Source: Lindgomyces ingoldianus (Eukaryota > Ascomycota > Dothideomycetes > Pleosporales > Lindgomycetaceae). Taken from it: a stretch of DNA of 64,000 bases. The stretch lies in the NCBI RefSeq assembly GCF_010093535.1, contig NW_022985176.1, positions 1,261,493-1,325,492 of the forward strand. The letters run 5' to 3'. The translations under genes were made by a program, and so were the position numbers. Below the pieces are notes generated by a model. It was not told the DNA's origin. It ran no database searches and saw nothing but the letters and a program-made list of their open reading frames with translations. Below are positions 25,409 to 37,498 of this stretch, in pieces; position 1 is the first letter of the stretch, and every line of letters starts with the position of its first letter.

Positions 25409-26987
25409 ATATGGGAAGGGGATCAAGAATATGGATTGGAGTTGAGGGGTAGATGAGTATACCATTTTCTTTTAGTATGGAATCTAGTGCGTGCAATTAG
25501 ATTAGCTTAATTTACATACGCTATCGTCCCTGTCCGTTCGCTTGTTTTCCTGTGCACGGTTATTCACATTCACATATAATACGATATAGAAGAGCTCTGT
25601 AAATTCATCAAGTTCTCCTTAATATAGATAAGACCTCCCCTGATTCTACCTCCCCTTCCTTCATTATCTTGCACCTATCTACTCTCGCATCTCACACTAT
25701 CTCTTCTCTCTAACCTATGCCTAAATTCTATCTGGAATCTGAGCCAGAATTCGAACCGCATTTCTACTACCAGAAAGACTCCCCTTAACTCCTCACTACA
25801 TAGATCCAACCCCCACGCTACTATTGGTTGTGTCAAATTCGGGTATCCTAGTCTCCAAACGCCACACGCCTCCCTCCCTCTCCTTCTCCATCTTAAACAT
25901 GCAACAGTCGATCCATTCCATTATTAAACTTCCTCACCCCAGTTCGCAGCCTCTGCAACAGTCTGTTCACGCCGGTTTCCCAGGTTTGAGGAGCAGACGT
26001 GGATTTAAAGAAAGACGGGGAGGAATTCGAAGACGTGGAACGCCCGTTGGCGTTGGTATTGGAGCGATAGGAGGTGTTTGGGCTTTGTGGCTTTACTTGT
26101 TGTTGAAGCTTCCGGCGTAGGGGAAGCGGGTTTGCGCTGGGGTAGGGCATTTTGCTTGATGGTGGTGTTGGTGTTTAGGGTAGAGGTGGGGTAATTAGGT
26201 TATGGATACGTATGGTTTGGCCTTCTGGGGGGTGGGGGGATGAAGAGTGCGTGAATTCGCTTTTGGAGACCGTTGGGGGCCTGTTTGGTAGTCCGCACGC
26301 AACTGTGTTCGGCTTGTCGAAGGGTTGTTACGTTGAATCCGCAGTGCAGGTGGCTTTTAAAGGTATTGTGGCCTTTTGCCATTCCGACTGAATCTTTGGT
26401 TGCATTTTTGTCATGTTGTACCCACCCCTCTTCCTTCAATCCTCGGTGTGTCGTACAAGGTTATGCAGTACTAGGTCGATACAAGCCGATGTAGACACAA
26501 GCGCTACTACAATGGAGGCTAGAAGATCAACATGCGATTTATATGGCAATATACAGAGGGCATTGTTAAGATTGTGAGTGTAGCTTGGTAGGGGGTAATT
26601 TCGAATCTGTGGGGACTTTTTGTTGGACTTTTGGGGATGTGATTGGTGGATAAGGAGGTGCTGAGGTTACAAGTGGCGACGGGAGGGTTGAATGTTTGTA
26701 TGTGTGCTTCAAGGAAGAGAGGATCTTGAGCATTGCTCCTATTGAGAGTGGGCAGGGTAGAACACATGCTCAGGGGTCAATTGCAGACCAAAAGTGAGAT
26801 GATCGGGAATATAAATGCAGTATACTTCATCTTGTCATGGACCAATTTAGAACAGATTTTTCCTTCCTATTAACGTTCCCTATAATCTAGGAAGAAGTTT
26901 AATATATAGAGCCTATCTTTCTCATGTTCCCTGTTATGGGAATGACGCAACGACAGTTAAGACTCCATCCAAAATCATCTCGAATTA
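25409..26987. other. Convergent 3' flanks and spacer
   Basis: 1.6 kb with no family-like frame. A 73-codon frame at 25899-26120 encodes a basic peptide with a hydrophobic end (VGVGIGAIGGVWALWLYLLL) and is only a weak candidate. Confidence 0.4.
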
Positions 26988-28651
26988 TCAGTAAGAGCAG
27001 CGACCACAATACCCACAATCCTCCGCCGAGCAAGCAGTAAAATCCAGATCGTCGTTGTCTTCATAAAGACTCTTCCCTGGCAAAATATGAGTGAAACCAT
27101 CACCGAAATCGGCGTCGGAGTTGGTGCCATCATTGTCATTCTGTTCGGCCATCTTCCTCAGGGCATTAGCGATAGGACTAGGTATGTCTGGCACTTTACT
27201 CCCAGGAGCAGAATTGCTAGCCCAGCGATTCCTGAGAGATAATGGTAGGGCATGTGTTCCGGTATCAAATTGTGTCCGGATCTCAAGGCGGTCGATGGAA
27301 TAGCGATAGACTTCGATCATGCCCTGGTGACTAGCTTTAGCAAAGTCAATGATCTTGCGAAGGAGTGCTGCCAACCGTTTCAACGCAGCTTTGTTTTCTG
27401 TTTCCCACTGTTGGATATCTTTCCGCACGTCGTGTGTCTGGATCTTGTCCTTCTCGAATCGACCTTCGCCATCATGATATGCCACGATAAAGTTAGGGAT
27501 CTGTTTCACCCAAAGAGCTGGAAGCTGCTCGCTTATATCAATCTGTTTCCCCCACTTTCCGGACCGGGTCTTTAGGTCGAAGATGGACTGCTGTAGCACC
27601 TCAGAACCTCCTGTCTTGAGAGTCAGATTGCTGGTAGCGGCGTAGGGGTGGTAGACCGAGACTGCTTCGAAAGCCTTCGCGAGGCCATCTTCGTCCAAGG
27701 GCGTGTTCGGCTCTCCCTTCAGGGTGTCGTTATCGGCCGTCAAGTTTCCAAGATATCCGTCAGATTCGAATCGTACGAGGCAGTTCAATCCACCGAAGTG
27801 ATACTGGATCACCCGTTGATGCGTATCAGAGCCTTTTACCTCCTTCTCCCATGTGGTGTAAGTTTCTAGGCAATAGTGAGATATGTTCCTAGCCTAAGGG
27901 GAAGGAAAGCCTACCAGGAAACGTATGACCAAACCCACGAACGCCATCGATAAGCTCATCAGGGGAGTTTTCCTTGCGGACGAAGAACACAGTATTGCCG
28001 ACCACTTCAACGCCAAACCTGAACGGCTTGTCGATTGATCGGACGAATCTAAGCAAGTTTCCCATTGTGCTTCCACACGCAAAGAGGTCAACGCTCGACG
28101 TTGGAAATTCTGGTTTATATGTGAAGAGCGCTTGAATAGAGGGTTCTGTAGGGTACTCGGGAAATCTTGCAGCGTTTGGGTCCCGGAAGTAATTGCCACG
28201 ATCTTCGTTCAGACGTCGTGGTTCATCAAGGGGTGTCCATAAAGGGGGTCTTCCTTCCAAGAGTAAGCTCGCTACGTGTAACAAAAGGAGCTTGCAAGCT
28301 ACCTGGAACCATGATGGTAGGAGTCTTTTCATTCAACCAATTGTATGAAGTGACATACTTGCAATCCGTGATGGAGGATGATCTAGACGTCGTACAAACC
28401 GCCAAATCGAGGGATGAGTTGTCGAGGGAGTCGATTAGATTCCCCAATGGGTGAAGGGAAATATCTGGTAGATTCTGGGCCTTTGGCTTTCCCCATGAAC
28501 TAACCCGGCCACCGCGTCTATCCCGAGAAGCAAAGCCCGCTCTGCCCAACGGTCGATCTCCCATACCGAGACCACGTGTCGGGGCGGACGAGGTGGAGCC
28601 CGCTGGTCGGGAACCTCTCTGCCCACGTCCGCGACTTCTTTCGAATGACAT
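26988..28651 (-). CDS. Conserved ascomycete protein with C-terminal cysteine cluster, function unknown
   Basis: There are three exons: 28651-28303, 28253-27915 and 27865-26988. Both introns are 49 bp, with phases matching, and the product is about 521 residues. The N-terminus is Arg/Gly-rich (MSFERSRGRGQRGSRP), suggesting RNA contact. The core has YVTSYNWLNEKTPTIMVPG, RPPLWTPL, RGFGHTFPETYTTWEKEV and IQYHFGGLNCLVRFESDGY. The C-terminus ends in FTACSAEDCGYCGRCSY, a Cys cluster that could bind metal. Fungal homologues of this protein often carry the database label geranylgeranyl pyrophosphate synthetase. I see no DDxxD motif or prenyl-synthase helices, so I regard that label as wrong. It is divergent from the helicase-AAA gene, with 455 bp between start codons. 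Confidence 0.82.
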
Positions 28652-29106
28652 GATGAGGCAGAGTTCGGATATTGACCAGATTTGAGGGGGAGGGCTTTCT
28701 TAAAAAAATATATGAAAGTTTGCCCTGCGGCATGAAAAGCTCATGTATTCAACCGATGCCTAAGTAAGCAAGGCTGAGCGGGGTGATGTGGCGTGGTTTA
28801 CCGCTGTCTCATGTTGCACAACTTGAAAATGATAGGCTTCAAATTGTTTGTAGAGACACAGAGAGCAGGCAGCGGTTTTTGGGCCTTTGCCACATGAGAG
28901 GCAGTGTCGCTCTTCCAATGAACTCGAACCAGCTGGTATCAAAGAAGACGCTATGCGCGAGCATTAAAGTCGTGCCTCCTCCTCCTCTTTTGAGCTTCAG
29001 ACATCAGGGATGATACTCAATAAACACCAGTATTGAGATCTCCTAAAGTCTTTCGTCCTAGATTGGTCCTTCGCTTCTCCGATACTTTTTTCTTTGAACA
29101 ACCAGC
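28652..29106. other. Divergent upstream region, cysteine-cluster protein / helicase-AAA gene
   Basis: 455 bp between opposing start codons, so promoters for both genes lie here. Co-expression of an Arg/Gly-rich protein and an RNA-helicase-like protein from one region is a possible functional link (inference). Confidence 0.45.
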
Positions 29107-32100
29107 ATGGCAGCGCAGGAAGACGCGTCGAGCCGGTCGGCTAGGCTGTCGAAGTATTTCGACCTCATTGTCAAGGGCAAACGCGAGCTCAAGACTTCTG
29201 CTGATGGACCTCGGTTCCTGGAGGCTCTCTGTGATGAGATTGATGCTGCGAAAAGAATTGAAGCTCTTATCGCAGCACCGAAGGGGCTGGAAGCAGTCGC
29301 CAAGGCAGTTCGGCTCTCTCTTGATCGCCCATTCCTTATTGGTGCAGGCACAGATCTTCTCCTCTACCTCACGGCTCCATCTCTCAAACAGCTCTGCAGT
29401 GGCCAATTCCTTTACCGCGTCCTGGAGGCCATCGTAGAACCACCATCTTTCTGGAACGCTCTCCTCGATGCACATGAGAAGAGATTGCTTACGGAGCGAG
29501 CAAGCCATGCCTTCGGATGGCTTCTCCTAGAAATCCTCTCTTCCCACACGGAAGGCCTCCCGAATGTTCGATCGATAGCGGAACAAGTCACCGAGAATGG
29601 ATCTTTGACAGAATCCTCGTCTCTCAATGTTCGTAACATTGGCCAGAAGATCAAGCATGTCTTGAGTACCACCTTTACCCACAGCAGTGAGGATGGACCC
29701 GGAGGCCGCCATGACAATGACTTTGCCAACTTTAGGGAAATTAAGATCCTACCTACTTCGGATGAATTTGTATCTAAGGAAACGCCGTTCTATCGAACAG
29801 CTGATGCTGTCGCATCCGCAGACATAGAAGCTCGTGGAGCAATTCATCTCGACAACCAGTTCCGCTTGTTACGAGAGAATCTACTTGGAGAGCTGAGAAA
29901 CGACTTCCAGACAGCCACTGGCCAGCAGAAAGGTAGCAGAAGGAACCTCGTCATCCCGGGCTTGACCTTCGAGGGAATCGACTGTGGACCGGAAACAAGG
30001 CGGAAATTCTGCTCCATGAAACTTCGCTGCCAGAAGGATATCCCGCGAATGGCACATTTGACGAATGCGAAGAACAGACTACAATTCGTCAAAGACAACA
30101 AGAATTTTATTCGACATCAATCCTTTGGGTGCTTGATCAGCGATGGAAACGTGGTTGCTTTTGCGACTGTAGAACGAGACGAAAATCTTCTCTCTCACTC
30201 GCCTCCAGTCATTGTCTTGCGTATTGATGATCCAGCCTCATTCACAAAGGTCCTTCTTGTTACCAAGTCATCGCCAGATCTACAATTTGTTCAAGTCGAT
30301 ACGGCCGTTTTCGCGTTTGAACCAATTCTCAAATGTCTTCAAAGGATGACTGTATTGCCTTTGAAGGAGCAGATAGTAGACCTGCAGCCTGGATCAAGCG
30401 AAGAAAATGCCCATGTTGTACCCGCAACCATCATCGACAAGATCCAGAGAAACAGCCAAGACGACTTGCGTGGTATACTAGGCACCCCCAAGTCTATCAA
30501 ACTGGACCGACCTCAAGCGGAATCCCTCCTTAAGGGCCTTACTAGAAAAGTGAGTCTCATTCAAGGCCCACCAGGTAAGTCATTCAGATTCGAGATGCCT
30601 TGCACACTCCTCACTATTCCCTCTAATACGGACAGGTACGGGAAAGTCGTTCATTGGCGCATTGCTCGCGAAAGTAATACACGACTACACCAATGAGAAG
30701 ATATTGGTCATCTGTTATACAAACCATGCTCTCGACCAGTTCCTCGAGGAACTTCTCGATATCGGAATAGATGCAAGATCTATTGTGCGGCTAGGATCCA
30801 AGTCCACAGTGAGAACGAAGCCATTGAACATTACTGAGCAAAAGAGTACATACAAGCACAGCAGGTGCACATGGACTACGATCGACAACCTGAGATCTCT
30901 GGCGGAGGGCTATTATGAGTCATTGACCTTTAAAATTGCTCGATATCGCAATTTTCAGGTTTCAAAGGACGCCCTGCTAGAGTACCTAGAATTCTCAGAT
31001 GATTCAAATTTTTTTGACGCATTCACGGTTCCGGAGCAGTCTGATGGTATGTCTCTTGTTGGATCGAAAGGCAAAAAGGTTGGTCGCCACTACTTACTAG
31101 ACCAATGGACTGCTGGATATGATCCCGGAGTGTTCAAAGATAGTGCTCTTCCAGAATATTCTGGTGTCTGGGAAATGGATCTAGCAACACGTACCACGTT
31201 CTTCAACCGATGGATCAAAGATTTGTTACAGGAGAATTTGTTAGAGATTGGTAACCTGTTGACGGGGTACAACAAATGCCAGGAGCGGCTGGGGCAGTTG
31301 AACCGCGAAAGGGATGTTCATACCATCAGAGAGAAACGTATCATTGGCTGCACTACCACCGCAGCTGCCATGAAAGCTGAAGGGCTTCGCAATGCTTCGC
31401 CAGGAGTCATTCTTGTGGAAGAGGCTGGTGAGATTCTGGAAAGCCACATCCTCACGGCAATGACAATGAATACGAAGCAACTGGTCATGATTGGAGACCA
31501 CAAGCAGCTTCGACCGAAGGTTGATAATTTTGCCCTCACTATTGAGAAGGGTGACGGCTACAACCTTAACCAATCTCTATTCGAGCGACTAGTTCTTTCC
31601 GAGTTCCCACATAGCGTACTGACGGCGCAGCATAGGATGCGTCCGGAAATTTCGACTCTCGTCAGGCAGCTCACGTATCCTGAGCTCGAGGATGCACCCA
31701 AAACACAGAACAGACCCCCTCTCCGCGGATTTCAGAACAATGTCATGTTCATTTCCCATGACCATCCGGAGCTCAACACCCAACGAATTGCTGATCGTCG
31801 AGACGAAAATGTGACATCTAGCCGCGAAAATGAGTATGAAGTCGATATGGTGCTTAAATGCGTGAGATATCTTGGTCAGCAAGGCTATGGTACTGACAAG
31901 CTTGTAATCCTCACTCCGTATCTCGGTCAACTATTCCTCCTTCGTAAAAAGCTCTTGAAGGACAATGACCCCATCCTGAATGATCTGGATTCATGGGATC
32001 TGATTCGAGCAGGACTGGTCACCCCAGCAGCTGCGAACATATCGAAGCAGCCAATCAAGATTTCTACGATCGGTACGTAGACCTTGCCCTTTCCTAGAAG

Positions 32101-35100
32101 TCCCTAGGATAACTTCTTTCGTCAAATTACGACAAGGGTGTATCAATGACTGGTATTCTTTAGATAACTACCAAGGAGAGGAAAGCGACATTGTCATTGC
32201 CTCTCTCACTCGAAGTAACCCTGGAGGAGATATTGGATTTATGTCTGCACCACAGAGAGTGAATGTGCTCCTGTCTAGAGCACGGAACGCTTTGATCATG
32301 ATTGGAAATGCGGAGACCTTCATGAGCAGTCGTAAAGGAAAGGATGTCTGGGTGCCTCTCATGGAGCAACTGAAGAAAGATGGCCATGTTTACAATGGCT
32401 TCCCAGTGAAATGTGAGAGACATCCGGACAAGGTGGCGCTCTTGACCAAGAAAGAGGACTTTGACAGCGTTTGTCCTGATGGAGGTTGTTCCGAGCTTTG
32501 GTAAGATCTCTGACAAACACGCAAGTCTCACCATGTTAACATCTCATAGCGGCACAATGCTGAACTGTGGTTTGCACAAATGCCCCCAGCATTGCCACAA
32601 CTTGAAAGATCATTCCAAAATGGCCTGTATATCAATCATTAAATCGACTTGCCCTCAAAAGCATAAGATATCTCGAAAATGCCACGACAAGTCTGGCGCC
32701 ATATGTCACAAATGTGAGGCCGAGGCTCGCAAACAGGAAGAAAGACGCCAGCGGGACCATAAATTGGAGCAAGAGCGAGAAGCAAAACAGAAACACTACG
32801 CAAATGAGCTCTCTGAGCTACAAGCCGAGATTGAACATGAGAAGTGGTTGGTCAAGGATGAATCAGATGACCGGGAGCGGCAAAGGGTGTTAGCACAACA
32901 CCGGCAAGATCTTCAAATCCTCAGAAATAAAAAGAAGGCACAACAACAACAGCAGCAGCAGCAGCAGCAGCAGGTTCTTAACAATCCCGCTAGTTCCCAG
33001 AGTCAGGATGCAAGCAAAGAGAATGCATCTCCACCCGATCCGAACCAATCTACTTCGCAGAATTCGTCAGCCACTACGAAGGCCAAGGTAACGAGTAATG
33101 ATGAAGATGATGGCAACTCGAAGAAACCTTGGGAATCAAGTGAAGCAAAAGATGACTGGGATTACCAAAAAAATTTCGAAGGGCAAGACAATAGAGCCCT
33201 TGATGCCTTGATTGGCATGATAGGTAAGATCTATACTCTGGTTTAGCAATTGCTTCTCTCACCTCTTTCACTTAGGGCTAGAATCCGTAAAGCAGAAATT
33301 TCTGGACATCAAAGCCAAGGTAGACGCAATAGTGCGACAAGGTGTCTCTCTCAAGAATGAAAGGTTCGGTGCAGCTTTGCTCGGAAACCCTGGAACTGGT
33401 AAGACTCTTGCTATGAACTACTTACACCGTGACTCACATCTGATGACAGGGAAAACGACCGTTGCTCGCCTCTATGCGAAATTCTTGTGCAAGGTCGGGG
33501 CTCTCCCAGGAGACCATTTTGTGGAGACCTCTGGATCTGGCCTTGCTAATGATGGAATTAATGCTTGCAAAAAGCATATCGATGACATCCTAAATACTGG
33601 AGGAGGCGTCTTCTTTATCGATGAAGCGTATCAACTTGTTTCCGGAAATAGCTCAGGTGGTAAGGCAGTGTTGGACTATCTCCTCACCGAGATCGAGAAC
33701 CTTACCGGCAAGATTGCTTTCGTCCTAGCAGGTTACAATAAGCAGATGGAGGCATTCTTCGCCCACAACCCAGGCATTCCAAGCCGAATCCCCATCGAGA
33801 TGGAGTTCAAAGATTACGAAGATGAGGAGCTTCTGCGGATTCTCGGCTATTCGATCAATCAGCGGTACAACGGAGCAATGAAGGTGGAAGGTGGAATGGG
33901 TGGTCTCTATGCCCGAATAGTTTCCCGCCGCATTGGCCGAAGCCGTGGTCGAGATGGGTTCGGCAACGCCCGTGACGTCCAGAACAAGCTAGCTATCATC
34001 ACTGAGCGTCAAGCAAAACGACTGAAGAAGCAAAGAAGAGTGGGCAGGAATATCGACGACCACCTCCTCACCAAAGAAGATCTCATCGGCCCGGAGCCAG
34101 CAGCAGCTCTCAAAGGCAATGCAGCATGGGCGAAATTACAGAAGATGATTGGTTTGGATGCTGTCAAGCAGTCTGTTAAAGTTCTTCTCGATACCATTCA
34201 GTTCAACTACCAACGTGAGCTGGACGAAAAACCCATTGTCGAGTACTCACTGAATCGCTGCTTTGTTGGCTCACCCGGGACAGGGAAGACCTCAGTTGCG
34301 AAATTGTATGGAAAGATATTAGCAGACCTCAACATGCTTTCTAATGGAGAAGGTAAGCTACCCCTGTTATGATAGTTGGAGTACTCGCTCATAAAGGCCC
34401 AGTTGTTGTAAGAAACCCAGCTGATTTTATCGGTGAACATCTCGGCAAATCGGAAGCCCAGACGAAAGCTATCCTTGCATCTACAGTTGGGAAAGTCTTG
34501 ATAATAGACGAGGCCTATATGCTGAGGCCGAGTAAGGGCGGTAGCGGTGACGCATTCAAAACAGCAGTCGTTGACACCATTGTCGCCGAGGTCCAGAGCA
34601 CTCCAGGCGAAGACCGATGCGTCCTGCTGTTGGGATACAAAGATGAGATGGAAGTGATGCTCCGGGATGTTAACCCCGGGTTAGCGCGGCGTTTCCCTCT
34701 AGACTCAGCCTTCGTCTTTGAAGACTTTGAAGACTGCGAACTGCGCAAGATTCTAGATTTGAAGCTCAAGGACCAAGGATTTGAGGCCACAGATCAAGCG
34801 AAACAGGTTGCAATGGATATGCTTCGTCGAGCTCGCAATCGACCCCATTTCGGCAATGGTGGCGAGATAGACATCATCCTTGATAAAGCGAAACTTCTCC
34901 ACCAGCAGCATTTGTCCACCGCCAAGACGAAGTATAAGGATAAGTTCGAAGCTATCGACTTTGATCCAAAATTCGATAGAGGCGCGCTTGCCTCTACCAA
35001 TTTGCCGCTTCTCTTCAAAGGGGTGATTGGATGTGAAGACATCATCAAGCAGCTACAGACGTATCAGAACACAGCGGCGAATATGAAGACATTGGGGATG

Positions 35101-36532
35101 GATCCAAGAGATCAGATTCCGTTCAATTTCTTGTTTAAGGGACCTCCAGGTAAGGTTTGCCAATATCATTTCCTTACGCACTGTGCTCATTCTTCGTCTA
35201 GGCACAGGTAAAACCACCACTGCCCGCCGCATGGGAAAAGTCTTCTACGACATGGGCTTCTTAGCCAACGCAGCGGTCGAAGAATGCTCTGCTACAGATA
35301 TGATAGGACAATACATTGGACATACTGGACCCAAAGTACAAAAGCTTCTCGAGAAGGCGTTAGGAAAAGTGTTGTTCATCGATGAGGCGTACCGACTAGC
35401 CGAGGGACAATTTGCTACGGAAGCCATGGATGAGCTTGTTGACTGCATCACCAAGCCCAAATTTGCTCGAAAGCTGATTTGCATCTTGGCCGGCTACGAT
35501 GAACATATGGATCGGCTCATGTCTGTCAACCCGGGTCTGACGAGCCGCTTCTCAGAGTCGATGATCTTCCGTCACTTGACCGCCGAGGAGTGTCTCACGC
35601 TATTAACAGATCTTTTACAGGCACGAAGGGCTCCCCTAGACGTCTCCGTCTTGTCATCGCCATCTAGCGGCTTCCGCCACCAGGTACTTCAAAAGATTAA
35701 GCAGTTGTCAGGGCTGAAGTCATGGGGAAATGCTCGAGACATCCAATCCATTGAGAAAGCCGTTTTCAGCAAACTAATCTCCTCAGTAACTCCACCCATT
35801 ACGAACCTTTCCGTCACAGAATCTGTCGTCTTGTCTGCACTTGACACGATGCTTGACGAGCGCACCCCCCGCAGCAAAGAGGCTGGAACAAGTAGGCACA
35901 AACCTCATATTACTAATCCTCCTGTTGCTCCTTCCGAGTCGCAGCCCGATAATGCGCCGAACATCCAGACTTCTACAAATACCGGCACGTCTGCATCCTC
36001 ACCAGGCCCTTTGATACCTGCCACTCCAGGTGACGAGAAGGAAGAAACGGTTGAAGAGACCGAAGTTCCTGACCTAGGAGACACCCGTGATGCTAGGATT
36101 AGCGACGAAATCTGGCATCAACTCCAGAAAGACAAGCTAGCGGCCCAAGCTCGCGAGCAGGAGCACCAGCGTCTCGAAAAAGAGCGCATCGCAAAAGAAG
36201 AACAGGCTGCCCAAGAAGAACTTCGGGCCAAACAGGAACTCGAGAACCTGGAGAAAGCGGAGCAGGATGCCAAAGATGATGAAGAACGACGCCGTGTTGA
36301 AGCAGAGCGCATCAGACGCGTACTAGAGATGCGAAAACAGCAAGAGATGCTAGTAGAGTTGGAGCGACGGAGACAAGAGGCAGAAAAGGCAAGGGAGAAG
36401 GAGATTGTGGTTCAAAGGAAGTTGAGAAATTTGGGAGTTTGTGTACAGGGGTTCAGGTGGATTAAACAAGCTGGTGGGTATAGGTGTGCAGGTGGAGCAC
36501 ACTTCGTTACCAATGCCCAGCTGGGTCTTTAG
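29107..36532 (+). CDS. Giant SF1 helicase / NFX1-type zinc finger / triple CbbX-like AAA ATPase fusion protein
   Basis: Eight exons: 29107-30574, 30636-32072, 32164-32500, 32550-33223, 33276-33398, 33450-34352, 34397-35149 and 35202-36532. All introns are GT-AG (44-91 bp) with matching phases, giving about 2341 residues. The UPF1-like SF1 helicase has Walker A near 487-494 (GPPGTGKS), VEEAGE near 750, IDNYQGEESDIVIASLTR near 970 and QRVNVLLSRARN near 1000. Next come an NFX1-type Cys/His finger (CPDGGCSELCG, KCPQHCHNL, near 1073-1140), a charged coiled coil and an 11-Gln run near 1212. Three CbbX/SpoVK-type AAA modules follow, with Walker A near 1342 (GNPGTGKT), 1620 (GSPGTGKT) and 1894 (GPPGTGKT), each with IDEAY as Walker B. 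The end is a long coiled coil and a small Cys/Trp motif (GFRWIKQAGGYRCAGGAHF). The helicase half resembles animal ZNFX1, which acts in small-RNA inheritance and antiviral sensing. The role in fungi is inferred only. Confidence 0.92.
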
Positions 36533-37498
36533 GAACTTTGGTTGCGGGTTCATCCTATGGCATATTGGTGTCTTTCGGGGAACATTAATATTGTAGATTC
36601 GATTTGTTAAAGTCGTTGGTAGAATTAGGGACATGTTTAAGATGATTGAAATTGCTGTCCTAAATGATATACTAGTGGCACATTCCGCACCCGGATTCCT
36701 CTCCTCCTCTTCTCCAGAACCCAATTCCTTTCTCTAAAAATCTCAAGATCACCTCGGCATACTTCTTAAACCCGCCGTCTAGTTAAATGTGGAAGTTGAG
36801 CCCGTGAAACTAGCCTCTGCACACATCGTCAATGGCAGCACCAACACCCCTCTGATACACTCCGACTCCTTCAACGGTGATTAATCACGGTGATTTGATA
36901 AAGAGGCCATATAATTCCATTCATGAAATGGAATGAATGCTGGGTTGGGCACAGGCTAGGATGGTGGTCAAGAAATGTTACGAAGAAGATGAAAAGAAGG
37001 CAAGATCGAAGGAAAATGGACTCTACGCATTCACATAAATAAATCCCACGTTCACAAGTCTAGACACTGAGACCTTGCGGCCTTAGCTCGGTCATATTAA
37101 TTGCTAATACTTGATATTGAGATCCAAATACGGTATCATAGAGCCGATTCCATTTTCATACCAACATTCAAACTCTGTTCTGAAGAGACCCGAAATCGTG
37201 TACTAGAAACCGAAATGTAATCTGCCATTACCTTTTGTTTGGTGATCCATAAAGTCATAAATCATCATTCTTGCCTACGGGTTCGTGACGTAATCCTATA
37301 ACAAGCCCGTTTCCCTCCCTATATGTCCTTCTGCTCCAAACCTGATCGGTACGATTTCATATTCTGATCGATTGCCGGTCTCGATGTTCAGTATCGTCCC
37401 CTGAACGTTTCCTCGTGCGTTGGGGAAGGCTAGTAATGCATCAGCAGCTAGAGCATCGCAGAGAATATGTTTAGGGACAAGTGACTAGGTACACAATT
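36533..37498. other. Convergent 3' flanks of helicase-AAA gene and wc-2
   Basis: About 970 bp of probable 3' UTR and spacer, AT-richer than the flanking exons. No feature was recognised. Confidence 0.45.

Noticed and set aside
25899..26120. 73-codon frame with hydrophobic end
   Set aside because: Basic low-complexity start, no homology recognised; could be chance. Kept only as a note in the spacer entry.
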